From a virus, in IMG/VR virus record IMGVR_UViG_3300046536_000476, positions 1 through 26,891 of that record: 26,891 nucleotides of DNA. One strand, written 5' to 3'. Below, one piece after another: positions 15,729 to 22,620 of this stretch. The notes beneath the pieces are model-generated. The model was not told where the DNA came from. It was given only the letters and a program-made list of their open reading frames with translations, and did not search any database. A program made the position numbers and the translations under genes. How positions within the stretch are numbered: position 1 is the stretch's first letter; the number at the start of each line of letters is the position of its first letter.

Positions 15729-16409
15729 ATGACGCTGTCCTCCACGAGCAGCGACGTCTACGCCGGCATCATCACGCACGCGCAGGACCCCCAGGGGCTC
15801 GGGCGCGTGCGTCTGCGCATTCCTCAGGTCTCAGGTGACGCCGTCACCGGGTGGGCCTACCCCTCCGGACAGGTCGCCCGCCAGGCCGCCGTCGGTGAGC
15901 GCGTGTGGGCCACCTACGACGGCGGAGGCCGGCGCCTGGTGTACTGGCCCGCCGAACCCGGCCAGGTCACCGGGTCCCAGATCGCCGCGGGCGCACTGGA
16001 CGGCATGACGGTGTCGGCCGGCAACCCGCTGCTCAGCAGCGACCACTGGACCGATCCGGAGCTGACCGCCGGCTGGGCGACCACCACGACCTTCGGCGGC
16101 GTCACAGGCGTCCAACCCATCCAGTACCGCCGGGACGCTTGGGGCTCCCTGCACCTGTGCGGCGCCCTGACCGTCACCGACCCCGCAGCCTCAGCCACCG
16201 CATTCAACGTGCCGGACGGCTACTACAACCCGAACTACCGGGTCGGGTACCCCGTCGTGGAGCAGAAGGCTGACGGTACGTTCATCACGACCTGGGGATA
16301 CGTCAACGCGATCGGCGCGGTCCACTTCGACAAGCCGGCCGGCTTCACCCGCAACGCCGGGGACGCCTTCTACGTCAACGCGCGCGTCCACCTGGGCATC
16401 ATCACGTAA
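15729..16409 (+). CDS. Baseplate spike protein (gpV/gp5 OB-fold) with a fibre-like C-terminal domain
   Basis: A 226-residue protein. Residues 8-80 are the OB-fold of phage spikes: YAGIITHAQDPQGLGRVRLRIP, GWAYPSG, GERVWATYDGG and LVYWP. Instead of the triple beta-helix needle expected after an OB-fold, residues 100-226 read as a fibre-type beta domain (YRRDAWGSLHLCGALTV, FNVPDGYYNPNYRVGYPVV, FYVNARVHLGI), a module otherwise seen at the ends of actinobacteriophage tail fibres. The spike thus may end in a receptor-binding or chaperone-like tip. It follows the hub with a two-base gap, matching the gpD-gpV order. Confidence 0.82.
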   Translation: MTLSSTSSDVYAGIITHAQDPQGLGRVRLRIPQVSGDAVTGWAYPSGQVARQAAVGERVWATYDGGGRRLVYWPAEPGQVTGSQIAAGALDGMTVSAGNPLLSSDHWTDPELTAGWATTTTFGGVTGVQPIQYRRDAWGSLHLCGALTVTDPAASATAFNVPDGYYNPNYRVGYPVVEQKADGTFITTWGYVNAIGAVHFDKPAGFTRNAGDAFYVNARVHLGIIT

Positions 16410-16420
16410 GGACCAGTCCC

Positions 16421-17287
16421 TTGGCCGACACCTACGCCAACTACGCCGGCCTGGCCGCGCACGAGACCCTCGGCACCGACTACGTCATATCCTCGCGTGT
16501 GATCGCCGGGTCCCGAGGCGCGAACATCGCCATCCACGGCGGCGCCATCGAGGCCCCCACCACACAGCTCGCCGACTACTGCGCCACGGTGCTCAACAGC
16601 TCCTTCTACTCCTTCCAGGGCGTCAAGAGCAGCGGCAACTCAGTCCTGCACGTCACCAGCACCCACTTCGACGAGCCGACCATCTTCCAGGTCCTGCGCA
16701 ACGTCGAGTGGACGGTGTCGTGGCACGGCACCAGCGGCAGCGAACAGGTCACCTACCTGGGCGGACTGGACACCGAACTCGGGGCCGCGATCAGCAGGCG
16801 CCTCACCGCGGCGGGATTCACCGTCTCCGCATCCCCGCAGGAGATCGACGGCAACGCCGCGCTGAACATCGCCAACCGAAACTCGCGCGGCCAGGGCGTA
16901 CAGCGCCGACGCCTCCCGGCGCACCGACCTCTTCTACACCTACACGTCCGCTGTCATGGCAGCCATCGCCGAGACCTGGCCCCAGAGCCGCCCCGACTCG
17001 GGCTCAACGGTGACACCTGTTGCGGGCACCGAGACCGTGACGAGCGTCGCCGGCTACCCCGGCGCGGGCACCATCCAGATGCGCATGCCCTTCCAGCTCG
17101 ACGCCATGGGCAGGGTGGCCGTCCTCACCACCCCCGACAAGATGCTCGTCCAGCGGTCGCGTGCCGTGGTGGCCACGGTGCCCGGAGAGTACGTCGGCCA
17201 GCCCGCGTTCGGCTCCAACGTCTCCGCCGCACTGTTCAGGCCCAGCGACCCCATCGCGCCGGCCATCATCAGCGACGCGGTACGTGA
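16421..17287 (+). CDS. Poly-gamma-glutamate hydrolase-family protein, reading frame disrupted
   Basis: The open frame has 288 codons, but only about the first 161 look genuine. They match the zinc-dependent poly-gamma-glutamate hydrolase family (phage PghP/YmaC type): YANYAGLAAHE, AIHGGAIE with H39 and E44, LHVTSTHFDEP, VSWHG with H102, and the N-I-A-N-R...G-Q-G-V-Q block. Family members normally continue L-E-[LI]-S...G-L-R, which is missing. After Q161 this frame turns into an Arg/His-rich shadow. The +1 frame instead continues sensibly (AYSADASRRTDLFYTYTSAV) into the gp25-like domain. TTG start after AAGGA. The product would degrade capsular gamma-glutamyl polymers on the tail if functional; as read it is probably damaged. 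Confidence 0.7.
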   Translation: MADTYANYAGLAAHETLGTDYVISSRVIAGSRGANIAIHGGAIEAPTTQLADYCATVLNSSFYSFQGVKSSGNSVLHVTSTHFDEPTIFQVLRNVEWTVSWHGTSGSEQVTYLGGLDTELGAAISRRLTAAGFTVSASPQEIDGNAALNIANRNSRGQGVQRRRLPAHRPLLHLHVRCHGSHRRDLAPEPPRLGLNGDTCCGHRDRDERRRLPRRGHHPDAHALPARRHGQGGRPHHPRQDARPAVACRGGHGARRVRRPARVRLQRLRRTVQAQRPHRAGHHQRRGT

Positions 17288-17474
17288 CGCCATGGCGCGC
17301 TGGGAGCCAGACGCCGTCATCACCAACATCCGCCCGATCGTCAATGACGACCAGGAGGGCATCGTGGACGTCGAAGTCGACGTCGCGCTCAGCACCACAC
17401 CGGCCACCGAGGTCGAACAGACCGAGAGCGTACGCATCATGCCCGGCGGGCGCGTGGTAGGCGGTTCCCTATAA
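16956..17474 (+). CDS. Baseplate wedge protein gp25/gpW-like
   Basis: Residues from about 42 onward of this 172-residue frame match the gp25 family: MPFQLDAMGRVAVLTT, RAVVATVPGEYVGQPAFGS, AALFRPSDP and IVDVEVDVALSTTPATE. The conserved E-Y/R-x-x-x-P-x-F-G-[SC] turn is present. gp25-like subunits sit in the wedge and join the sheath's first ring. The true start is uncertain: the frame is open from 16866, upstream residues belong to the hydrolase C-terminus, and no good Shine-Dalgarno precedes ATG 16956, GTG 17037 or ATG 17079. Ancestrally it may have been the C-terminal domain of a hydrolase-gp25 fusion. Confidence 0.8.
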   Translation: MAAIAETWPQSRPDSGSTVTPVAGTETVTSVAGYPGAGTIQMRMPFQLDAMGRVAVLTTPDKMLVQRSRAVVATVPGEYVGQPAFGSNVSAALFRPSDPIAPAIISDAVRDAMARWEPDAVITNIRPIVNDDQEGIVDVEVDVALSTTPATEVEQTESVRIMPGGRVVGGSL

Positions 17475-17519
17475 CACTCGGGAACGGGCGCCTCATAAAC
17501 TGATCCACATACGGTGCAC

Positions 17520-17549
17520 GAATTGGGACTCATTCCGCTGTCCCAATTC
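17520..17549 (+). repeat. Perfect 10-bp inverted repeat before the gpJ gene
   Basis: GAATTGGGAC (17520-17529) and GTCCCAATTC (17540-17549) are exact inverse copies around a 10-nt spacer. AGGAG, the ribosome-binding site of the next gene, begins at 17550, directly after the right arm. There is no following T tract. It may be an operator for a dimeric regulator or an RNA hairpin controlling translation. A second, weaker inverted repeat (GTTCCC 17464-17469, GGGAAC 17480-17485), also with a 10-nt spacer, spans the stop of the gp25 gene. The 89-bp intergenic stretch holds no gene. Confidence 0.7.
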
Positions 17550-17563
17550 AGGAGAAACTCACC

Positions 17564-19129
17564 GTGGCGGATCTTACGTCCAGCTCGCCGGCTATCGACT
17601 ACACCTCGAAAGACTTCGAGGGCTTCCGGCAGGCAATGCTCGACCATGCCGCCCGTGTCTATCCGGAATGGTCCGGCCGGAACACGGCAGATTTCGGCGT
17701 GCTGCTGGTCAACCTCTTCGCGTACATGGGCGACATCCTCTCCTATTACCAGGACGCCGCCGCGCGGGAGGCGTTCCTGGAGACCGCGACCCAGCGCTCC
17801 TCCGTGCTCGCCCACGCGGCACTGCTCGGCTACACGCCGGCCTCGGCAGCCCCAGCGAGCGGCTCGGTCACCTTCGTCACCGACACGACGCAGTCCACGG
17901 ACGTCGTCATACCAGCCGGCACGCAGGTGACCACTGCCTTCATCGAGAGCCTCGATTCCCCTCTCACCTTCGAGACCGACGCCGCGGTCACCGTGCCGGC
18001 TCAGGGAGGCACCGCGACGGTGTCTGTCACCGAGGGAGCGACCGTCGGCACGCAGACCATCACGCTGAACGCTGGCACCGCAACTGAGACTCTCGTCCTC
18101 GTCGACAGCCTGGGCACCTCCGATGGAACGGGCAGTCAGACGTTCAGCCTGCCGTCCGCACCCGCGCTGGTCGACAGCGTCCGCGTGTTCGTCGGCCGCG
18201 ACACACCGGTCGAGTGGCAGGTCACCAACGACCTCCTGACCGCGGCACCCACCGACAAGGTCTTCACCGTGACCAGCACGGACACCGGCACCGTCACGGT
18301 CACCTTCGGAGACGGCACACTCGGCGCCATCCCGGATCTCGACGTCCCCGTCTACGCCGCCTACCGCGTCGGCGGTGGCACCCGCGGCAACATCGACGCC
18401 CAGCAGATCATCGACGTCAGCATCGGGATCGCCGGCGTCTACATCGCCAGCTCCTCCGCCATGACGGGCGGCCGTGCAGTCGAGAGCACTGAGTCGATCC
18501 GTACCAACGCCCCCAAGGCGTTCAGAGCCCAGGACCGCGCGGTGAGCCTGCGGGACTTCGAGGACCTGGCGCTGGCCGTGCCCGGCAACGCGAAAGCCAA
18601 GGCGATCGGTGCCCACTACAGCGCCATCACCATCGCCACCGTCGGCGCGGACAACGCCGTGCCTTCCGACGACCAGCTCACCGCCACGGCCCGCTACGTC
18701 CAGGACCGCACCCTGACCGGTGTCTACGTCGATGTCGTCCCAGGCACGCTCGTCGGCGTCAACATCGGCTCCGCAGCGAGCCCGGTGGTCCTCGGCATCT
18801 ACAGCAACTTCCGGGCCTCGGAAGTCGTCCTGGCCGCGCAGAAGGCCCTCCAGGACCTCCTCTCCAGCCAGCGCTCCAGCTTCGGGCAGCGCATCCCCGC
18901 GTCCAAGATCTTCGCTCTCCTCGACGGGATCCCCGGCGTGGAGTACGTGACCATCCCGCTCCTGGCCCGAGCCGACGGTCAGCAGACCGGCGCGCAGGAC
19001 ATCATCTGCCGCGACTGGGAGATCCCTGTGGCCGGCCAGATCTACATCACCGCAGACGGCGGCCAGCGCACCAGGACGGCCGGGACTTCGTCCTGGCGGC
19101 CGACGTCAACGAAATCCAGGACGAACTGA
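17564..19129 (+). CDS. Baseplate wedge protein J (gpJ/XkdT-like)
   Basis: A 521-codon frame; GTG start with AGGAG upstream. The N-terminus (IDYTSKDFEGFRQAMLDHA...ADFGVLLVNLFAYMGDILSYYQD) and the middle VYAAYRVGGGTRGNIDAQQI, RTNAPKAFRAQDRAVSLRDFEDLAL and KAIGAHYS are typical baseplate J/gp47 sequence; the C-terminal part has ASKIFALLDGIPGVEYV. Genuine sequence ends near residue 500 (AGQIYITADGG). The last roughly 20 codons are Arg/Ser/Thr-rich and out of character, while the -1 frame carries on with convincing protein. The product forms wedge dimers linking spike, gp25 and gpI. Confidence 0.85.
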   Translation: MADLTSSSPAIDYTSKDFEGFRQAMLDHAARVYPEWSGRNTADFGVLLVNLFAYMGDILSYYQDAAAREAFLETATQRSSVLAHAALLGYTPASAAPASGSVTFVTDTTQSTDVVIPAGTQVTTAFIESLDSPLTFETDAAVTVPAQGGTATVSVTEGATVGTQTITLNAGTATETLVLVDSLGTSDGTGSQTFSLPSAPALVDSVRVFVGRDTPVEWQVTNDLLTAAPTDKVFTVTSTDTGTVTVTFGDGTLGAIPDLDVPVYAAYRVGGGTRGNIDAQQIIDVSIGIAGVYIASSSAMTGGRAVESTESIRTNAPKAFRAQDRAVSLRDFEDLALAVPGNAKAKAIGAHYSAITIATVGADNAVPSDDQLTATARYVQDRTLTGVYVDVVPGTLVGVNIGSAASPVVLGIYSNFRASEVVLAAQKALQDLLSSQRSSFGQRIPASKIFALLDGIPGVEYVTIPLLARADGQQTGAQDIICRDWEIPVAGQIYITADGGQRTRTAGTSSWRPTSTKSRTN

Positions 19130-19860
19130 CCGGCGTCGAAACGGTCATCGGCACCAAGCCGCAGATCTACACGGACGCCGCCGGCAAGGCGCACCAGTAC
19201 AAGGACGTCGCGTCCCGGCTCGACTCGATGCAGCGCTACGACGACCAGGTCGCCAGCACGGTCAACTCCCTGATCGATGCCAGCAACACCGGCTGGAACC
19301 TCCCGGTCGGCACGGCCCGGTGCACCGGAACGTCCATTGCCCCGACCATCGACCAGCTCGACGTCGACCTCACCAGGGACTGGCACCCGGTGAACTGGAA
19401 CCGGAAGATGACCGACATCGGCATCCCGACCAAGATCTTTCCCTGGCTGACGAGCCCCACCATCACGTGCCCCAAGACGGGCTGGTGGATCATCACGATG
19501 CGTCTGATCGCCACCATCCCCACGGGACCCAACTCCCTGGACCACATGTGCTACTCGCGCATGTATCTCTCGGACCACGACACCGACGTCGCCGTCGGGT
19601 CCTCCACCAACCCGCGAGGCACACACGGATACCACCGTGCCGACCTCACCTACTCGGGGGAGTGGTTCCAGGGCGAGCGGCTCCAACTGCAAGTCCGCCA
19701 CATGGACTCCCTGCGCGTCCACAACCGCGCAAGCTCTCCCAACCCGGTGGGCAACATCACCGCCTGGGCCTGGTGCGGCCTCACCTACATCCGCGCACTG
19801 CCCGACGACGTGATCAACCGCCCCATCGACGACCTCGACCCGGCGTTGCCGTCGGCCTGA
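19063..19860 (+). CDS. Downstream tail/baseplate protein lacking its own start (possible gpJ C-terminal extension)
   Basis: In the frame from 19063 the sequence reads PAHQDGRDFVLAADVNEIQ...TGVETVIGTKPQIYTD...YKDVASRLDSMQRYDDQ, a helical segment common at the start of small phage tail proteins, then a beta-rich part (WNLPVGTARCTG to NITAWAWCGLTYIRALP), probably a fibre-like domain. No ATG, GTG or TTG occurs in frame between 19021 and the ATG at 19228, which is inside the conserved part and lacks a ribosome-binding site. Either one base is missing near GGCGGCCAG (19058-19066), fusing it to gpJ, or it is a separate gene whose start was lost. It ends 28 bp before the gpI-like gene. Confidence 0.6.
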   Translation, partial: PAHQDGRDFVLAADVNEIQDELTGVETVIGTKPQIYTDAAGKAHQYKDVASRLDSMQRYDDQVASTVNSLIDASNTGWNLPVGTARCTGTSIAPTIDQLDVDLTRDWHPVNWNRKMTDIGIPTKIFPWLTSPTITCPKTGWWIITMRLIATIPTGPNSLDHMCYSRMYLSDHDTDVAVGSSTNPRGTHGYHRADLTYSGEWFQGERLQLQVRHMDSLRVHNRASSPNPVGNITAWAWCGLTYIRALPDDVINRPIDDLDPALPSA

Positions 19861-19888
19861 ACACGGCTCACCCCCAGGAGACACACAC

Positions 19889-21793
19889 ATGGCCGTGTAC
19901 GGCTACGACTACTACGGCAAGAGCCTGTACGGCGCCGACACGGCCGTCCAGTACAGCGTCGAGCCCGTCACCGCGACATCCGTTGCCCCCGGCCACATCC
20001 AGCTCGCCTGGGGAGCCGCCTCCCAGAACACCTGGAGCGTGCTGCGAATCGTCAGGAACCCCTTCGGCGTACCGGCGCACGCCGACGACGGCGTTGTCCT
20101 CACCGAGATACCCCAGAGCGCCCCCGGCCGCTCGTGGGACGACATCGGGCTGCCCCAGGGCCGCGTCTTCTACTACGCGGTCTTCCTGGGAGTCGTAGCC
20201 TGGTCGAGCACCGCAACCTACGCGCCCGGCGACGTCGTCAGCTACAACGGCGTCAACTACGCCGCCATGGCCGGCAGCACCGGCATCGCGCCCGGCAGCG
20301 ACAGCAGTTACTGGCAGCACGCCACCCTCACCGAGGACTGGGTACGGGCCGGCGCCGCCGCGGGACTCTCTGTCCTCGACCAGGGATACACACTGCGGCT
20401 GTACGAGTCGATCCCGCATGCCTACCGTCTGGACTCCACCGAGGTCACCGGCTACGAGGACGGCGTCACCAACCCCGAGCTGTTCAAGTTCCTCAGCATC
20501 TTCGGCCACCAGCTCGACACCATGGCCACCGAGACCGGGATCCTGCGCGACCTGCGCAGCATCGAGACCGCGCCGAACCACGCCATCGAGCACCTGGCCC
20601 ACCAGTTCGGTGTGTCCACCGAGGTCAGCGACGAGCCCCTCCGTCGCCGGCTGCACACCAACAAGGCCGTCGCACTGGCCCGAAACCGGGGGACCGACGA
20701 CGGCATCGTCGACCTGATCAACACGCTCACGGGCTGGGACGTCTCGATCGAGCGCAGCAGCAACTACATGCTCAACCAGGACCAGTCCACCTTCGCCAGC
20801 CCGAAGTACGCGGACTGGGACCCCAGCCTGACCTACCAGGGTGGCGAGGTCGTCGACCACAACGGGGCGCTGTGGACTGCCGTCAAGTCCGTCAGCACCT
20901 CGACGCGAGCCGACACCATGACCGTCGCCGCAAGTTCCGGGACCGTCACGAAGAACTCTTCCGGCGGCACAGTCGGATGGCTCCTGAGCGTCACTCCGAA
21001 CCTCTCGCTCAGCGGCCCCGTGAACTCTTACGTCACCCTCAACTTCACCATCGGCGCGGACGGTGTCTACGACCTGTCCGTCGCCGCCATCGACGGCACG
21101 GCTTACGGCAAGACGAACTACTACATCGACGGCGTCCAGAGCAGCATCGGCACCGTTGACCACTACCTGGGAACCCTCGCGGGCAAGCCGCGCATCTGGT
21201 ACTCGACCCGCTACCTCGGCCGTTACACCCTGACTGCCGGCACGCACACGTTCATGATGAAGGTCGTCGGAAAGAACGCTGCTGCGACCGGATACAACGC
21301 CGGCCTCAACACCTTCGTCGTCACCGGGACCGTCGACCCCTCTTACGGGCAGGAGCCGGTCAACGGAAGCGGCTGGTGGAGCAAGGTCACCGACGCCACG
21401 CGGCTCGATGTCGGCAGCATGCTGACCAATCCGGTCACCCTGTCACCGTCGACATGGAGCCTGTGCAACCTCTCCACGGGCGCATACCCCGCCGGCCTGA
21501 GTGTGGCTGCCGGCCTGACAACAACGCGGGCACGGTCAACAACCCAGGAGCGTCCGCAGCTAACCTCGGCGTCCGATCGGTCGGTACTCCCACCGCACCC
21601 ACCTGGTCATCGAGCACGGCATACGTCCTCGACAACCTGGTTCGGGACACCAGCGGCACCGTGTGGCGAGCGCTCGTCAAGAACCAGGGCGTTCAACCCG
21701 GCACCGACCGCAACGTCTGGGAAGTGTCCGACACGCAGGGAACCGCGCCGCTGCCAATGCAGACCATGGTCCGGCAGTGGGGCGTTCCCCTGA
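19889..21793 (+). CDS. Tail protein I-like (gpI) protein with CBM5/12-like modules, 5' part of a frame-broken gene
   Basis: AGGAG precedes ATG 19889. Residues about 180-300 (NPELFKFLSIFGHQLDTMA, LRDLRSIETAPNHAIEHLA, RNRGTDDGIVDLINTLTGWD) form the phage tail protein I domain, which attaches fibres to the baseplate. A CBM5/12-like module (WSSTATYAPGDVVSYNGVNY...YWQ, about residues 102-148) is inserted before it, and another (WDPSLTYQGGEVVDHNGALW) follows at about 307-337. A jelly-roll-like stretch (about 345-490) includes TNYYIDGVQSS and GTHTFMMKVVGKN. After VAAGL (21515-21517) the frame degenerates; the natural continuation lies in the -1 frame. Confidence 0.8.
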   Translation: MAVYGYDYYGKSLYGADTAVQYSVEPVTATSVAPGHIQLAWGAASQNTWSVLRIVRNPFGVPAHADDGVVLTEIPQSAPGRSWDDIGLPQGRVFYYAVFLGVVAWSSTATYAPGDVVSYNGVNYAAMAGSTGIAPGSDSSYWQHATLTEDWVRAGAAAGLSVLDQGYTLRLYESIPHAYRLDSTEVTGYEDGVTNPELFKFLSIFGHQLDTMATETGILRDLRSIETAPNHAIEHLAHQFGVSTEVSDEPLRRRLHTNKAVALARNRGTDDGIVDLINTLTGWDVSIERSSNYMLNQDQSTFASPKYADWDPSLTYQGGEVVDHNGALWTAVKSVSTSTRADTMTVAASSGTVTKNSSGGTVGWLLSVTPNLSLSGPVNSYVTLNFTIGADGVYDLSVAAIDGTAYGKTNYYIDGVQSSIGTVDHYLGTLAGKPRIWYSTRYLGRYTLTAGTHTFMMKVVGKNAAATGYNAGLNTFVVTGTVDPSYGQEPVNGSGWWSKVTDATRLDVGSMLTNPVTLSPSTWSLCNLSTGAYPAGLSVAAGLTTTRARSTTQERPQLTSASDRSVLPPHPPGHRARHTSSTTWFGTPAAPCGERSSRTRAFNPAPTATSGKCPTRREPRRCQCRPWSGSGAFP

Positions 21794-22620
21794 ACCGGAT
21801 CCCTCAATGGAGCCCCCAGGTCGGATACGTAGCCGGCGACCGCGTCGCGTTCAACAACTTCGCCTACGTGGCCCGCGTCGACTCCCGGAACAAGCAGCCC
21901 GACGGTGACGCGGCCGACAGCACCTACTGGTCCTTTGCCGGCGCAGCACAGCAGAGCTTCACCGCATCCACGTACACGAAACTGCTCGCCGGCACCACCA
22001 GCACCCTCGCGCGCTCCTTCGTCGAGTGGTACGACGAGCAGGGCAACCTGATCACCACCATCAACGACGGCGGTGTGTACTCCCAGGGGTTCTTCCAGCG
22101 CTTCAACGAGCCGACGCCCACGCTCAGCGGCGACAAGAGCTACGCCAGCCCGTGGACCTGGACCGGTTCCGGCGCGTGGACCACCAGCGGTACCTGGGTC
22201 GTCTCGGACGGCATGCTCTCGCCAATCACCCCGAGCACCACGCCGTACAAGGTGTGGGCACTCAACACGATCCCCTGGGGCACGCCGATCGGCGACCAGC
22301 GCTTCTACATCACCTTCATGAGCCGGCCGCGCCTCGGTGCGGCTGCCGAGCACGGAATCGTCTTCCGCTCGAACTCCGACGCCAGCAGTTTCTGGATGGC
22401 CTCGCGCACCCGGCTCACCAAGACCGTCAGCGGCACCATCACGGTCATGGCCGCCTGGCCGGAGATTCCCGACGGCGGTCGCATCTACGTCAGCCACGCC
22501 TCGAACCTGATCGAGGTCTACCAGTACGTCGGCCCCGGCGTCGCCCCCACGAAGCTGGCGTCCGTCACCCAGGCAACCCCGGACGGCGCGTTCTTCGGCC
22601 TGCTCGAAAGGAGCCTGTGA
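21517..22620 (+). CDS. 3' part of the gpI-like gene in the -1 frame, with two more CBM5/12-like modules
   Basis: In this frame the protein resumes as DNNAGTVNNPGASAANLGV, then carries two sugar-binding-like modules: WSSSTAYVLDNLVRDTSGTVW...W and WSPQVGYVAGDRVAFNNFAY...YWSF. A beta-sandwich follows (WTTSGTWVVSDGMLSP, FYITFMSRPRLGAAAEHGIVF, SSFWMASRTR), resembling a glycan-binding or concanavalin-like domain. The frame has no start near the join. Adding one G to the CTG-ACA junction would restore a continuous protein of about 909 residues (GLDNNAG). The stop overlaps the next gene (TGATG). Confidence 0.7.
   Translation, partial: DNNAGTVNNPGASAANLGVRSVGTPTAPTWSSSTAYVLDNLVRDTSGTVWRALVKNQGVQPGTDRNVWEVSDTQGTAPLPMQTMVRQWGVPLNRIPQWSPQVGYVAGDRVAFNNFAYVARVDSRNKQPDGDAADSTYWSFAGAAQQSFTASTYTKLLAGTTSTLARSFVEWYDEQGNLITTINDGGVYSQGFFQRFNEPTPTLSGDKSYASPWTWTGSGAWTTSGTWVVSDGMLSPITPSTTPYKVWALNTIPWGTPIGDQRFYITFMSRPRLGAAAEHGIVFRSNSDASSFWMASRTRLTKTVSGTITVMAAWPEIPDGGRIYVSHASNLIEVYQYVGPGVAPTKLASVTQATPDGAFFGLLERSL

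Noticed and set aside
7044-16409. Extracellular contractile injection system rather than a phage
   Set aside because: Neck-like genes, an assembly chaperone with frameshift, a wall-degrading tape measure and a holin favour a phage; no ATPase or effector genes typical of such systems are seen.
19021-19090. Programmed -1 frameshift in gpJ
   Set aside because: No X-XXY-YYZ slippery heptamer is present at the join and programmed shifts are not known for gpJ; a missing base is simpler.
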